Position numbers and translations under genes: made by a program. A stretch of DNA of 51,889 nt from an uncultured Clostridia bacterium (lineage in GTDB: Bacteria; Bacillota; Clostridia; Christensenellales; Borkfalkiaceae): NCBI GenBank assembly GCA_945638575.1, contig CALZDP010000007.1, positions 1 to 51,889 on the forward strand. Direction: 5' to 3'. Of the stretch, positions 7,904 through 15,751 are shown piece by piece; position 1 is the first letter of the stretch; every line of letters begins with the position of its first letter. The notes under the pieces were generated by a model. It worked only from the letters and a program-made list of their open reading frames with translations. It searched no databases and was not told the DNA's origin.

Positions 7904-9025
7904 ATGAAAATAGGTATTTACGGCGGTTCGTTCGATCCGCCACACGTTGAACATATAAATATTGCAAAAAACGCCGTCAAGGAACTTTGCCTTGATAAAC
8001 TTTTCGTGTTGCCTGCATTTATGCCTCCGCACAAGCCCTATGCCACCCCCGTGGACGGCGAACATAGGCTTAATATGTTGAACCTTGCTTTTTCGGACTG
8101 CAAAAATATCGAAGTTTGCGATTACGAACTTAATAACGGCGGAAAAAGTTACACCTATCTTACCGTGGAGTATTTTGCCAATTTATATAAGGAGGCAGAA
8201 ATTTTCTTTTTGGTCGGAACCGATATGTTGGAAAATTTTCCTTCGTGGAAAAATCCTCGGAAGATTTTGGATAAAGCCAAACTTTTCGTCGTAGGTAGGT
8301 GCGGCGACGATATGGATAACGCAAAAGATACCTTTTATAAGGCCTTTAAAAGTTTTGACAGGCTTGTGTTTTCTAATTATAAGGGAAAAAATCTTTCGTC
8401 AACCGACCTTAGGAATAGGCTGAGTTTAGGGCTTGACGTAAACGGCAAGATTGAAGAAAGGGTGCTTTCGTATATACTCAAAAACAACTTGTACCTTGGC
8501 GGAAAGGAAGCGGAGTTTGTACGCAAAAATCTGCCTATAAGCCGATTAACGCATACTTTAGGCGTTATGAACCTTGCAAAAACTTACGCCAAAAGGCTCG
8601 GCCAAAATGAAAACAAGGCTTTGCTTGCGGCAATGTTGCACGACGTTGCAAAGTACCTTGACCCCAAAGATTATAAAGATTTTAAACCGGAGGTCAACCT
8701 TCCAAAACCTGTAGTACATCAATTTTTGGGGGCATACGTAGCGGAAAATATTTTAGGCGTAAAAGACGACGACGTATTAAACGCAATACGGTATCACACA
8801 ACTGGTAGGGAAAATATGTCTGTTTTGGAAAAAATCGTGTTTACCGCAGACCTTTTGGAGGCAGGCAGAACTTACCCCGAAGTTGAACTTTTGCGTAACG
8901 CCGTAAACGAGGACTTTGAGCAAGGTTTTAAACTTTGCGTTAAAATATTGATGGCTTTTTTAAATTCAAGTAAGGATGAAGTTTATTACCTTACCGCAAA
9001 ATGTTACGATTATTACACAAAATAA
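7904..9025 (+). CDS. nadD: NadD-YqeK fusion: nicotinate-nucleotide adenylyltransferase plus HD phosphohydrolase
   Basis: A 373-residue two-domain protein. Residues 1-200 are NadD: GGSFDPPHVEH (nucleotidyl-transferase HxGH-like motif), VGTDML, and the closing SSTDLRNRL, which adenylates nicotinate mononucleotide in NAD synthesis. Residues about 212-373 are a YqeK-type HD domain: THTLGVM, then AAMLHDVAKY with the metal-binding HD and later YHTTGRENMS; YqeK enzymes hydrolyse diadenosine tetraphosphate. The two are separate adjacent genes in Bacillus. The junction (KNLPISRLT, residues 208-216) matches the 26-bp element in reverse orientation. rsfS follows 43 nt later, the usual order. Confidence 0.9.
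   Translation: MKIGIYGGSFDPPHVEHINIAKNAVKELCLDKLFVLPAFMPPHKPYATPVDGEHRLNMLNLAFSDCKNIEVCDYELNNGGKSYTYLTVEYFANLYKEAEIFFLVGTDMLENFPSWKNPRKILDKAKLFVVGRCGDDMDNAKDTFYKAFKSFDRLVFSNYKGKNLSSTDLRNRLSLGLDVNGKIEERVLSYILKNNLYLGGKEAEFVRKNLPISRLTHTLGVMNLAKTYAKRLGQNENKALLAAMLHDVAKYLDPKDYKDFKPEVNLPKPVVHQFLGAYVAENILGVKDDDVLNAIRYHTTGRENMSVLEKIVFTADLLEAGRTYPEVELLRNAVNEDFEQGFKLCVKILMAFLNSSKDEVYYLTAKCYDYYTK
8525..8550 (-). repeat. Diverged 26-bp element at the nadD-yqeK junction
   Basis: On the minus strand the blocks are GTTAA, TCGGCT, TATA, GGCAGA, TTTTT. It fits the module at every conserved block but is more diverged than most copies. It is read in frame as K-N-L-P-I-S-R-L-T. Confidence 0.55.
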
Positions 9026-9068
9026 GTTTCGGTAAGGCTTAAAAATAATTAAAATTGGAGATATTATA

Positions 9069-9425
9069 ATGGAAGCAAAAGAATCAAAGCAGTTTGCACA
9101 AAGCATTTGCGAGTTTTTATCGCAAAAAAAAGCGCAGGATATAGTTAAAATCGACGTTGCAGACAAAACCGTTATTGCCGATTACTTTATAATTGCCAGC
9201 GGTAGGTCTACAACTCAGGTTCATGCCCTTTGCGATAACCTTGAAGAATTCTGCAAAAAAGAGTTCGGTATCGACGTTATTCGCAGTGAAGGCGTACGTG
9301 AAGGCAGATGGGCGGCGTTGGACTTCGGCGAAGTCATCGTCCACATTTTTGACGACGAACAAAGGCTGTTTTACCATTTGGAAAGACTTTGGGGCGAAGG
9401 GGAAAAGTTTGAAGACAACGACTAA
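9069..9425 (+). CDS. rsfS: Ribosomal silencing factor RsfS (Iojap)
   Basis: 118 residues, the normal length for the family. It has the RsfS core (KKAQDIVKIDVADKTVIADYFIIASGRSTTQVHALCDNLEE) and the typical C-terminal half (EGVREGRWAALDFGEVIVHIFDDEQRLFYHLERLWG). RsfS binds ribosomal protein uL14 and blocks subunit joining when nutrients are scarce. TTGGAG precedes the ATG. It belongs to the nadD-yqeK-rsfS unit, and its stop overlaps the convergent gene at 9422 by four bases. Confidence 0.95.
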   Translation: MEAKESKQFAQSICEFLSQKKAQDIVKIDVADKTVIADYFIIASGRSTTQVHALCDNLEEFCKKEFGIDVIRSEGVREGRWAALDFGEVIVHIFDDEQRLFYHLERLWGEGEKFEDND

Positions 9426-9670
9426 TTGTCGTCAAAGTATTTTTTTAAATCTTCTGCACGTACAACGGTCGCTTCAAGCGGAATGGTAACCTTCTTTTTA
9501 GGTTTCTTTTTGGGCTTTTTAGTTTCCTGTATGTAATAGATTTTAGGACTTTGCGCCTTTTTCGGCGGAGTTTTGTATTTGTTTTTAATAAATACCACGA
9601 TAAATCCCAAAAGGATACAGATAGTAAAAAGCAGAAAAACAGTTAAAACACCGGACTTTGGCTCAGTCAT
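9422..9670 (-). CDS. Small single-pass membrane protein with basic tail
   Basis: 82 residues: a short N-terminus, one membrane helix (about 8-28) and a lysine-rich cytoplasmic-looking tail (KKPKKKPKKK near 50-61). A GGGGGC-type ribosome site precedes the ATG at 9670. It is convergent with rsfS and the two stops overlap. No family recognised. Composition and the ribosome site suggest a real gene. Confidence 0.6.
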   Translation of the reverse strand: MTEPKSGVLTVFLLFTICILLGFIVVFIKNKYKTPPKKAQSPKIYYIQETKKPKKKPKKKVTIPLEATVVRAEDLKKYFDDN

Positions 9671-9797
9671 AATTTTGCCCCCCTTTTAACATTGAATAAA
9701 TTATAGCGAAAACAAGTTTGAAAAATTTTGCTTAATTTATCGTTTATAGGTTTGGTTTGTCAAAACATAGTTACATATCCGTTGTCGAATTTTTTGT

Positions 9798-9823
9798 AAA
9801 AGTTCGGCTATAGGTCGATTATC
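9798..9823 (-). repeat. 26-bp dispersed element upstream of the DeoC-like gene
   Basis: On the minus strand: GATAA, TCGACC, TATA, GCCGAA, CTTTT. It ends 9 nt before the AAGGAGAG ribosome site of the gene at 9845, so it sits in that gene's 5' leader, one of the few copies placed before rather than after a gene. Confidence 0.85.
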
Positions 9824-9844
9824 GGCGAAATAAGGAGAGTAACT

Positions 9845-10864
9845 ATGTTTTTTAGACGAAAGCCCAAACTTAAAAATGACCTTGAAACTAAAGAATCCGC
9901 AAAAACTTCGGTTGAAAATAACGTTAGCCAAACTTACGTAAAAGAGGACGCCGAGGTTACCGATTTTAACGGCTATACTAAATCGGAGAAGTCACCTAAG
10001 CAATCGCCAGACGGCGAAAACGAGTCTTTCGATATCGGGGGTGAGAAAGGCGAAATAAAAGATTCGGAAGAGTCCGAGACAAGCGACGCCGATTTAAACG
10101 ACGATGACGAAAAACCGAACACGCCTCCGCCCATATATGAAACGGCAAAACTTTTCGGGGTAAGCGAAGAAAAACTTACGGGAGAGTTCAACGCCTATAA
10201 AGCCGGAAAATTGTTTCGGCGCGTCAACTTATTGGCGATTGACGTAAGAATGAGCGTGGAACTTTTAAACGGGCTTATTAAAAACGCCATTGATTTGGGG
10301 TTGGAGTCGGTTACGGTATTGCCGTCTAAAATAATCGAAGCAAAAAAGTTTGCAGGCGATAAAATCAAGGTGCGCGTCGCCCTTTTTTATCCTTTCGGGG
10401 CGGAAACTTTAAAGTTTAAACAAAAAGCAATATCCAATGCGGTAAAAAGGAAGGTTTCCGCAATAGAACTTCCACTTGAAATTAGCGATCTTGCCCAAAA
10501 AAAGCCCCAACTTATCGTTAAGGAATGGAAAAAACTTAAACGTAAGGCAGGCAAAGTTCCGCTTATTTTAACCGTGGACTTCGATCTTTTGACGATTGAA
10601 GAAATCACCCTTGTTACAGATATAGTCAAACGCGCAGGTATTGAAAAGGTTAAAACTTCAACCTGCGTGCTTAACTGCGGTTCAAACGATTTTCAAACGG
10701 GCGGAAATCTTCCCTGTCTGGAAACGGTTAAATATGAAGTAGCCACCTTGCGCCCGACTTCTTCGGATATTTTATCGATGTTTCGTTGGGGCGCGGAAAC
10801 AGTATCCTCCCCAAACGTTATCGACGCCCTTATGGGCGTTAAAAAACTTTTGGGTTGCGATTAG
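9845..10864 (+). CDS. DeoC-like TIM-barrel protein with acidic N-terminal extension, likely not an active aldolase
   Basis: 339 residues. The first ~95 are acidic and disordered (ESETSDADLNDDDEK). Residues 125-335 follow deoxyribose-phosphate aldolase order: LGLESVTVLPSKIIEAKKF (strand/helix 2-3), VRVALFYPFGAETLKFK (the 'VVGFPLGA' segment), LILTVDFDLLTIEEI, and VKTSTCV, where K270 matches the Schiff-base lysine of the KTSTG motif. The second essential lysine (KAAGGIR) is replaced by VATLRPTS (299-306), followed by SMFRWGAETVSSPNVIDAL, which aligns with the phosphate-binding end. Family knowledge says both lysines are needed, so a non-aldolase role is inferred. AAGGAGAG precedes the ATG. It is not next to nucleoside genes. 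Confidence 0.65.
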   Translation: MFFRRKPKLKNDLETKESAKTSVENNVSQTYVKEDAEVTDFNGYTKSEKSPKQSPDGENESFDIGGEKGEIKDSEESETSDADLNDDDEKPNTPPPIYETAKLFGVSEEKLTGEFNAYKAGKLFRRVNLLAIDVRMSVELLNGLIKNAIDLGLESVTVLPSKIIEAKKFAGDKIKVRVALFYPFGAETLKFKQKAISNAVKRKVSAIELPLEISDLAQKKPQLIVKEWKKLKRKAGKVPLILTVDFDLLTIEEITLVTDIVKRAGIEKVKTSTCVLNCGSNDFQTGGNLPCLETVKYEVATLRPTSSDILSMFRWGAETVSSPNVIDALMGVKKLLGCD

Positions 10865-11003
10865 TATTGACGGTAATTCCTCATACACGATCGGTATTTG
10901 AGCCCGATAAGGTCGGCAAAAATCATATAACAACTTTTAGGCGCAAGCGATTTTTGGTTTGTTATTATAATTTTCAATTCTTTATCAAAGAGCAAAAAGT
11001 ACC

Positions 11004-11029
11004 GTTAATCGACCTATAGGCGGATTTTT
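11004..11029 (+). repeat. 26-bp dispersed element between DeoC-like and ferritin-like genes
   Basis: GTTAA, TCGACC, TATA, GGCGGA, TTTTT. It lies 139 nt after the preceding stop, just upstream of a TTGACA (11039-11044) that may be the -35 element of the next gene. Confidence 0.85.
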
Positions 11030-11109
11030 AGGAATTTTTTGACAATAACGGTTTAAATAAAGTTAAAATGGGAAAGATTTAAAAAGGCGTTGTGCCCGAA
11101 AGGAGAATT

Positions 11110-12372
11110 ATGAACCCATTTGAACTAAAACCAAAAAGACTTGAAAGTTTAATCGTACCGCTAAGCAAAATTCCGCAAAAGCCTTATGATAAGTTGGAAA
11201 CCTCGCCTTACACCAAGGTAAGACTTATTTTAGCCGAAGGCACGGAATTCGAGGCAAACTGGAACACCCACCAACTCGATCGCCACGTATACAATAACGA
11301 AATACGCCGCCGTGTTGCGTTTGTAAGGCGTTCCGAACAAATTCAACATAAAATGCTTTCTTCCTTAAAGCCGAAAGATGAAAACATACTTGAAACCACG
11401 CTTGCTTACGAACAACTTGCCGTTGACCTTACCGCCATTTTGGCAAAACGAGCCAAAAATTACGTTGTTAAACAGCAACTTGACCTTGCCCTTTTAGAGG
11501 ATTTTGACCATCTGTACAGGTTTTCGGACCTTTTAGAAATGGAACAAGGCAAGAATTTTGAAAAATATCTCGGCGACTATACCGAGGTCATGCCGGGCAG
11601 ACCTACGGTTGCGGAGTTCCGCCATCCTAACGACGATATTCGTTTTGCAATAAATTCCTGCAAAAACGACCTTATCACCAACATTGACGTGGGTATTATC
11701 GTGGCGGCTGAACAGCAGACGATGAACTTCTATATGAACGTCGGCAATTTTTATCCCAACGATTTGGGCAGACGGATGTTTAGCGAAATTGCCCTTATCG
11801 AAGAACAGCACGTTACCGGCTACGAAAGTTTGAAAGACCCCGATATGACCTGGCTTGAATGTAACCTTATGCACGAATACACCGAGTGTTATGTTTACTA
11901 CTCGCTGTATAACGATGAAAGCGACCAAAACATCAAAGCACTTTATGAAAGGATTTTCGAGCAGGAAGTTTGTCATCTTCACGAGGCCGCAGATCTGTTA
12001 AAGACTTACGAAGGTAAAAGTTGGTGCGAGGTTATTCCCAACGGAAACTTCCCCGAACTTCTTAAATTCGGCGAAAACAAAAGTTATATTCGCAACGTCC
12101 TAAAAGACTGCAACCTTACCGCCGTAAAAGAAGGTTACGTTAACGTAAGGGATTTAGCGGATAACTCGGATTACTACAAGTACCAAAGACTATTCGTCGG
12201 TTCCGGGGAGAAAAACCCCAGCCATAAGGTTATCGAAAAGTATATAAAGGAAAACGGCGAAGATTTGCGTTACGAAATCGCACCCCATCCCATTCAGGAA
12301 TTAAGAAACCGCAAAGAGGACAACATTACCGTCGGTCGCGGTAAAGCAGGATTTAAAACTTCCGAAAAATAA
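11110..12372 (+). CDS. Ferritin-like helical protein with repeated E...ExxH pairs
   Basis: 420 residues, largely helical. Candidate diiron ligands recur: E101 with E130 and H134 (LEDFDHLYRF), E201 (AAEQQTMNFY) with E231/E232 and H234 (IEEQHVTGY), and E256 (HEYTECYVYY) with E286 and H289 (FEQEVCHLH). This is the ferritin/rubrerythrin pattern of paired helices carrying E and ExxH, here three times, so the protein may hold one and a half to two four-helix bundles. No rubredoxin CxxC knuckle is present. An oxidative-stress or iron role is inferred from the fold only. ATG 11110 follows AAAGGAG and is preferred to an upstream in-frame codon. No clear operon partner. Confidence 0.65.
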   Translation: MNPFELKPKRLESLIVPLSKIPQKPYDKLETSPYTKVRLILAEGTEFEANWNTHQLDRHVYNNEIRRRVAFVRRSEQIQHKMLSSLKPKDENILETTLAYEQLAVDLTAILAKRAKNYVVKQQLDLALLEDFDHLYRFSDLLEMEQGKNFEKYLGDYTEVMPGRPTVAEFRHPNDDIRFAINSCKNDLITNIDVGIIVAAEQQTMNFYMNVGNFYPNDLGRRMFSEIALIEEQHVTGYESLKDPDMTWLECNLMHEYTECYVYYSLYNDESDQNIKALYERIFEQEVCHLHEAADLLKTYEGKSWCEVIPNGNFPELLKFGENKSYIRNVLKDCNLTAVKEGYVNVRDLADNSDYYKYQRLFVGSGEKNPSHKVIEKYIKENGEDLRYEIAPHPIQELRNRKEDNITVGRGKAGFKTSEK

Positions 12373-12445
12373 ACTCGATTTAATTTGAAAAAGAAAGTTT
12401 AAGCATTACCACCTAAATTCGGTAACTTAAATTCAGTAAAAACAT

Positions 12446-12482
12446 AAAACGGCAAATCATAAATATGGTTCGCCGTTTTATA
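12446..12482 (+). terminator. Terminator after ferritin-like gene
   Basis: AAAACGGC pairs with GCCGTTTT (loop about 18 nt, partly pairing), followed by a short A/T tail. It lies about 75 nt past the stop. Confidence 0.75.
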
Positions 12483-12611
12483 ATGCGCGGTATTTTAAAG
12501 GCGTCTTGTATGCCTGTTTTTTATGTAAGCATTTTTTTTGTGAATTGATTTTAATAACACCTTTACTTTTAAATAAAATGTATCGGAAGATTTGCAAGTT
12601 GTTTTAAATAC

Positions 12612-12640
12612 TTGACAAATTTATAAATACAAATTAAAAT
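12612..12640 (+). promoter_or_regulatory. tRNA-Gly promoter
   Basis: TTGACA (12612-12617), a 17-nt spacer and TAAAAT (12635-12640), 20 nt before the tRNA. Confidence 0.8.
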
Positions 12641-12659
12641 ATTAAAGTAAATAAATTGT

Positions 12660-12733
12660 GCGGGTGTAGTACATCGGTAGTATGCGAGCTTCCCAAGCTT
12701 GAGAGGTGGGTCCGACTCCCATCATCCGCTCCA
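12660..12733 (+). tRNA. tRNA-Gly (anticodon CCC)
   Basis: The cloverleaf closes fully. Acceptor GCGGGTG pairs with CATCCGC (one G-T), the anticodon stem CGAGC/GCTTG holds the loop TTCCCAA with CCC at 34-36, and the T stem GTGGG/CCCAT carries the loop TCCGACT. CCA is encoded. The D arm is GTAC/GTAT. T-loop position 55 is C instead of the nearly universal T, worth checking against the assembly. The CCC anticodon reads only GGG codons. A promoter lies directly upstream and a terminator downstream, so this is a single-gene unit. Confidence 0.9.
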
Positions 12734-12748
12734 TTAAAGAAAGCAGGT

Positions 12749-12786
12749 CTTGATACCGAAAAACATAGGGTATCAAGGCTTTTTTG
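12749..12786 (+). terminator. Terminator after tRNA-Gly
   Basis: CTTGATACC pairs with GGTATCAAG around an 11-nt A-rich loop, followed by GCTTTTTT. Confidence 0.9.
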
Positions 12787-12808
12787 CTCTTTTCGGGATT
12801 TTTGCTTT

Positions 12809-12837
12809 TTGCAATCATGAGCATTTTGTGATATACT
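12809..12837 (+). promoter_or_regulatory. Promoter of a lost gene
   Basis: TTGCAA (12809-12814), a 17-nt spacer and TATACT (12832-12837). The only frame downstream is the 14-codon remnant at 12892. Confidence 0.55.
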
Positions 12838-12891
12838 ATTAGAAAGGTGAAAACAAAGAGATAAACAGTAATTTGAAAGTGAGATGAAATT

Positions 12892-12936
12892 ATGGCTAAT
12901 GAAAGTAAAAAAGATTTTAATGCTAAAAAGGATTAA
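12892..12936 (+). pseudogene. N-terminal remnant of a longer gene, possibly MGMT-family
   Basis: A 14-codon frame, MANESKKDFNAKKD then TAA, lies behind a plausible promoter. The first eleven residues resemble the start of clostridial methylated-DNA-cysteine methyltransferase-like (MGMT family) proteins as I remember them, which begin MANE.KKDFNAM. If so, everything after residue 11 has been deleted. The resemblance is from memory and short, so other origins are possible. Confidence 0.3.
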
Positions 12937-13044
12937 ATTAAACCGTTTTAAGATAAATTTAACTAATTTTGCAATTTTGTAACAGGAATATATCGGTGAT
13001 TTTTTAAAATTATTGAAATATCCGATTATATTGCGAAGGGGAGG

Positions 13045-13075
13045 GGGGATTGATAAAAAAAGTCAATCCTTTTTA
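13045..13075 (+). terminator. Terminator before the PH-like gene
   Basis: GGATTGA pairs with TCAATCC around a 9-nt A-rich loop, followed by TTTTT. It may be the surviving terminator of the lost gene at 12892. Confidence 0.7.
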
Positions 13076-13135
13076 TATACAAAAGGGAATAATTGTGTTA
13101 AAATAATAACGGAAATAAAATTCGGGAAGATAAAA

Positions 13136-13534
13136 ATGAAAGTTATTGCAAAAAAATCAAAAACACCTGCGTTTGTAATAGGCGGTTTTTTGCTTTCCGG
13201 CGCAGTGCTTCTTATTTTGGGGCTTGCGCTTAACAAATGGGTGTGGATAATCGGCGCGGCGATTGCCGCCGTTGCATTTTGTCTGATTATAGATTATTTG
13301 ATTTTGCCCAAAGTTTACATCGAGGCTTCGGAAAAAGAAATAGTAATTTATAAAAAGTTTAACTATCCCTTTCACCGCATTAAAAACGTTACCGTAAAAA
13401 AAGCGCGCGCCAACGGCGGAGAGTTTGATTGGGGAACTGTTACCGTATATACCGCATCCCAAACTTTTGCACTTAGATACGTTGAAAATTGCGAAGGCGT
13501 AAAGGGTGAACTTTTAGAACTTTGCAAGCATTAA
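13136..13534 (+). CDS. Two-helix membrane protein with small beta-rich (PH-like) domain
   Basis: 132 residues. Two membrane helices (about 13-34 and 37-58) are followed by a compact beta-rich tail (VYIEASEKEIVIYKKFNYPFHRIKNVTVKKARANGGEFDWGTVTVYTASQTFALRYVEN), the layout of bacterial PH-domain membrane proteins of unknown function. The ATG at 13136 is chosen because upstream in-frame sequence crosses a terminator; GGGAAG lies upstream. The gene at 15217 has the same architecture. A copy of the 26-bp element starts 8 nt after its stop. Confidence 0.6.
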   Translation: MKVIAKKSKTPAFVIGGFLLSGAVLLILGLALNKWVWIIGAAIAAVAFCLIIDYLILPKVYIEASEKEIVIYKKFNYPFHRIKNVTVKKARANGGEFDWGTVTVYTASQTFALRYVENCEGVKGELLELCKH

Positions 13535-13542
13535 AAAAGATT

Positions 13543-13568
13543 GATAACGGGCTTATAGCCCCACTTTT
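13543..13568 (+). repeat. 26-bp dispersed element after the PH-like gene
   Basis: GATAA, CGGGCT, TATA, GCCCCA, CTTTT: the clean form of the CGGGCT class. It ends only 6 nt before the ATG at 13575, leaving no room for a ribosome site there. Confidence 0.9.
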
Positions 13569-13574
13569 AGCAAA

Positions 13575-14519
13575 ATGAAGAAACTTTTGATTATTCCGAC
13601 TTTAATATTTCCGTACCTTTTGCTGTTTTGCATGTACTGCATATTTTCGGGCTTTTTAATGGACCTATTTGACGGGTTTATATTAGTTATGATTTTGTAT
13701 GTGCTCGGTTTTTTGATTTTAGCGTGCATATGTAACATAATATATATTGCCCTATGCCATAAAGACGGAACGTTGTTAAAAACAAGTATGATAGTAAAAA
13801 TTGCTCAAGTACCGGCGTACATAGCCATTTTTATCTTGGGTGTTTTGTTTATGACGACAATTTTTACTATAGGGTTTACGCTGTTTTTTATAATTTACGA
13901 TATAATTTCGGTATTCTTATCTGGCATGATAGGGCTTGGCGGTATGGCTTTAAAAAAAGGCAAACGTCCCGTTTTTATAGTGCTTGGTTTGTTGCAAACG
14001 GTAATGGTTATTGACTTGCCTATATCTATCGTTACCTATTTGCTTTACAAAAACTCGCCGTCCACCTTATTAAATACCGAAGTTTCCGCATCCTATCAAG
14101 AATCACCGAAAAAATACCATTTTAAGCCTAATATATTGTCAACCGTCGGTTTGACGCTGTTTTTAACGGCAACGGTGGTTTCTGAAGTTTTATTTGCAAA
14201 CGTAGACGAACTTTCTGCATTACCGCTATGGTTAAAAATATGGATGGGGCTATCCTTTGCGGCGATAATCGGCGGTACGATTGTTGCTTGCGTTTTAAAA
14301 AACAGGTCTAACACATTAATAGCGGAATTGGTTTTTGAGGCGATCAGCACGCTTATCGGCTTTGCCGTAATCGTTTTCGGGTTTATTGCCGAGGAAAGTT
14401 TAGCGCTAAGAATTATCTTTTGCGTGGGTACTTTTTTGCTGTTTACGGGGCTGTCGTTCGGGTTATCTACCTTGGTCGGATTAACAAAAAAGAGTAAAAA
14501 AACATATTTTGTTGAGTAA
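13575..14519 (+). CDS. Polytopic membrane protein of unknown function
   Basis: 314 residues with about nine hydrophobic segments. The N-terminal half and the C-terminal half (from about 190) are joined by a short polar stretch (NTEVSASYQESPKKYHFKPN). No transporter or enzyme signature is recognised. The start is uncertain: the first ATG (13575) has no ribosome site and the 26-bp element abuts it. It is in a cluster of small membrane-protein genes. Confidence 0.6.
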   Translation: MKKLLIIPTLIFPYLLLFCMYCIFSGFLMDLFDGFILVMILYVLGFLILACICNIIYIALCHKDGTLLKTSMIVKIAQVPAYIAIFILGVLFMTTIFTIGFTLFFIIYDIISVFLSGMIGLGGMALKKGKRPVFIVLGLLQTVMVIDLPISIVTYLLYKNSPSTLLNTEVSASYQESPKKYHFKPNILSTVGLTLFLTATVVSEVLFANVDELSALPLWLKIWMGLSFAAIIGGTIVACVLKNRSNTLIAELVFEAISTLIGFAVIVFGFIAEESLALRIIFCVGTFLLFTGLSFGLSTLVGLTKKSKKTYFVE

Positions 14520-14552
14520 TAGTAAAGAGTTTTAATTGGATAGGCAATCGGT

Positions 14553-14581
14553 TTGACAAAATCCGCGCGATTTTATATAAT
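14553..14581 (+). promoter_or_regulatory. gtrA-like gene promoter
   Basis: TTGACA (14553-14558), a 17-nt spacer and TATAAT (14576-14581), giving a leader of about 70 nt. Confidence 0.8.
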
Positions 14582-14656
14582 GTAACAAATGACGTAGTAA
14601 AGGCGTTTTTTACGCCGTACGAAATTTGTTGAAATTTAAAATAAATCGGTACTTAT

Positions 14657-15103
14657 ATGAAAGAAAATTCTTCCGCAAATAAAAATCTTATACAAGCGTT
14701 AAAGTTCTTGGCCTTTTCGGTATCGGCAGGGGTTATACAGATTATATCTGATACCATAATGTTGCAAGTTTTCCACTTTGCGCCGTGGCTGTCCTATTTA
14801 ATAGCGTTGGTGCTTTCGGTTTTATGGAACTTCACCTTTAACAGAAAGTTTACCTTTCATTCGGCAAAAAATATACCCATAGCCATGTTAAAAGTTGCAG
14901 GGTATTATTTGGTGTTTACGCCCCTTTCCACTTGGTGGACAAAAGTATTAACCGAAAACTTTTTGTGGAACGAATATTTGGTGCTGATTTTAACCATGGT
15001 TATAAACTTCGTTACGGAATTTTTGTTTCAAAAGTTTTTGGTGTTTAACGAGTCGAATAAAAAACAGGACGATACCGAACAAACCGACGGTAATGCGAAT
15101 TAA
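14657..15103 (+). CDS. GtrA family membrane protein
   Basis: 148 residues with four membrane helices and the GtrA pattern: KFLAFSVSAGVIQIISDTIML in helix 1, WNFTFNRKFTFHS after helix 2, and FVTEFLFQKFLVF at the end. GtrA proteins are small membrane components linked to lipid-linked sugar transfer to cell-wall polymers or exopolysaccharide. No glycosyltransferase neighbour is seen, so the sugar is unknown. Its own promoter precedes it; a polar tail (KKQDDTEQTDGNAN) ends it. Confidence 0.85.
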   Translation: MKENSSANKNLIQALKFLAFSVSAGVIQIISDTIMLQVFHFAPWLSYLIALVLSVLWNFTFNRKFTFHSAKNIPIAMLKVAGYYLVFTPLSTWWTKVLTENFLWNEYLVLILTMVINFVTEFLFQKFLVFNESNKKQDDTEQTDGNAN

Positions 15104-15118
15104 AGGTTAAAAAGCGTC

Positions 15119-15144
15119 GATAACGGGCTTATAGTCCCACTTTT
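15119..15144 (+). repeat. 26-bp dispersed element after gtrA-like gene
   Basis: GATAA, CGGGCT, TATA, GTCCCA, CTTTT, starting 16 nt after the stop. One change in the right half (C to T) weakens the stem. Confidence 0.85.
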
Positions 15145-15216
15145 TAGTAACTTAAGATAAAAAATAGCGCTACTTAAGCGCTTAGTACAATAAAAACAGA
15201 GGAAGGCAAAACGGTT

Positions 15217-15699
15217 TTGTCTAAAATTGGGGTTATGTCAAAAAGTTTTATAATAAGACCGCCTAAATGGATCAGAAATTATTATACGGCAATTTTTTGT
15301 TTTTCAGCGGTGGGTATTATTGCATTTATCATTTTATATAGTAAAGAACTTTTGCACACTGCGGCGTTTACATCTCTTACGGCGGTTTTCGGTCTGCTTT
15401 TTTTGGCGGGCGTTATAGGCACGATTTTATATTACGGCGAAAAATTTTATTTTAAAGATGGCGTTTATTGCAGTAAAAAGCCTTTTAAAAAGATGCAGTA
15501 TGCGGCATTACGCGATATTGCCGTTGTCGAGATAAAGTCTTGCAAAAAACGTTTAAGCCCTGTTGAAATCATTTTTAAATCCAGTAGTAACGAGGTTTTA
15601 ATCGACCTTTACACCGACGGTTGGATTTTCAGAAAGAACATTTTTACTTACAGTTTAAAGCAGAACCGTATTCACACGGTAAACGCAATTGCGTCTTAA
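15217..15699 (+). CDS. Two-helix membrane protein with PH-like domain
   Basis: 160 residues. A basic start (RPPKWIRNYY), two membrane helices (about 23-45 and 52-75), then a beta-rich domain (KFYFKDGVYCSKKPFKKMQYAALRDIAVVEIKSCKKRLSPVEIIFKSSSNEVLIDLY). The layout is the same as the protein at 13136, though sequence similarity is slight. The TTG at 15217 is preferred because GAGGAAGG lies 9 nt upstream; the ATG at 15235 has no properly spaced site. Function unknown. Confidence 0.6.
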   Translation: MSKIGVMSKSFIIRPPKWIRNYYTAIFCFSAVGIIAFIILYSKELLHTAAFTSLTAVFGLLFLAGVIGTILYYGEKFYFKDGVYCSKKPFKKMQYAALRDIAVVEIKSCKKRLSPVEIIFKSSSNEVLIDLYTDGWIFRKNIFTYSLKQNRIHTVNAIAS

Positions 15700-15751
15700 C
15701 TTTATCTTTTTAAAATTTTAAACGGGAAAATTCTTATATGCTCTAAATTGT

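Noticed and set aside
9737..9931. A 64-codon minus frame opposite the start of the DeoC-like gene
   Set aside because: It is a shadow of the opposite gene with no ribosome site.
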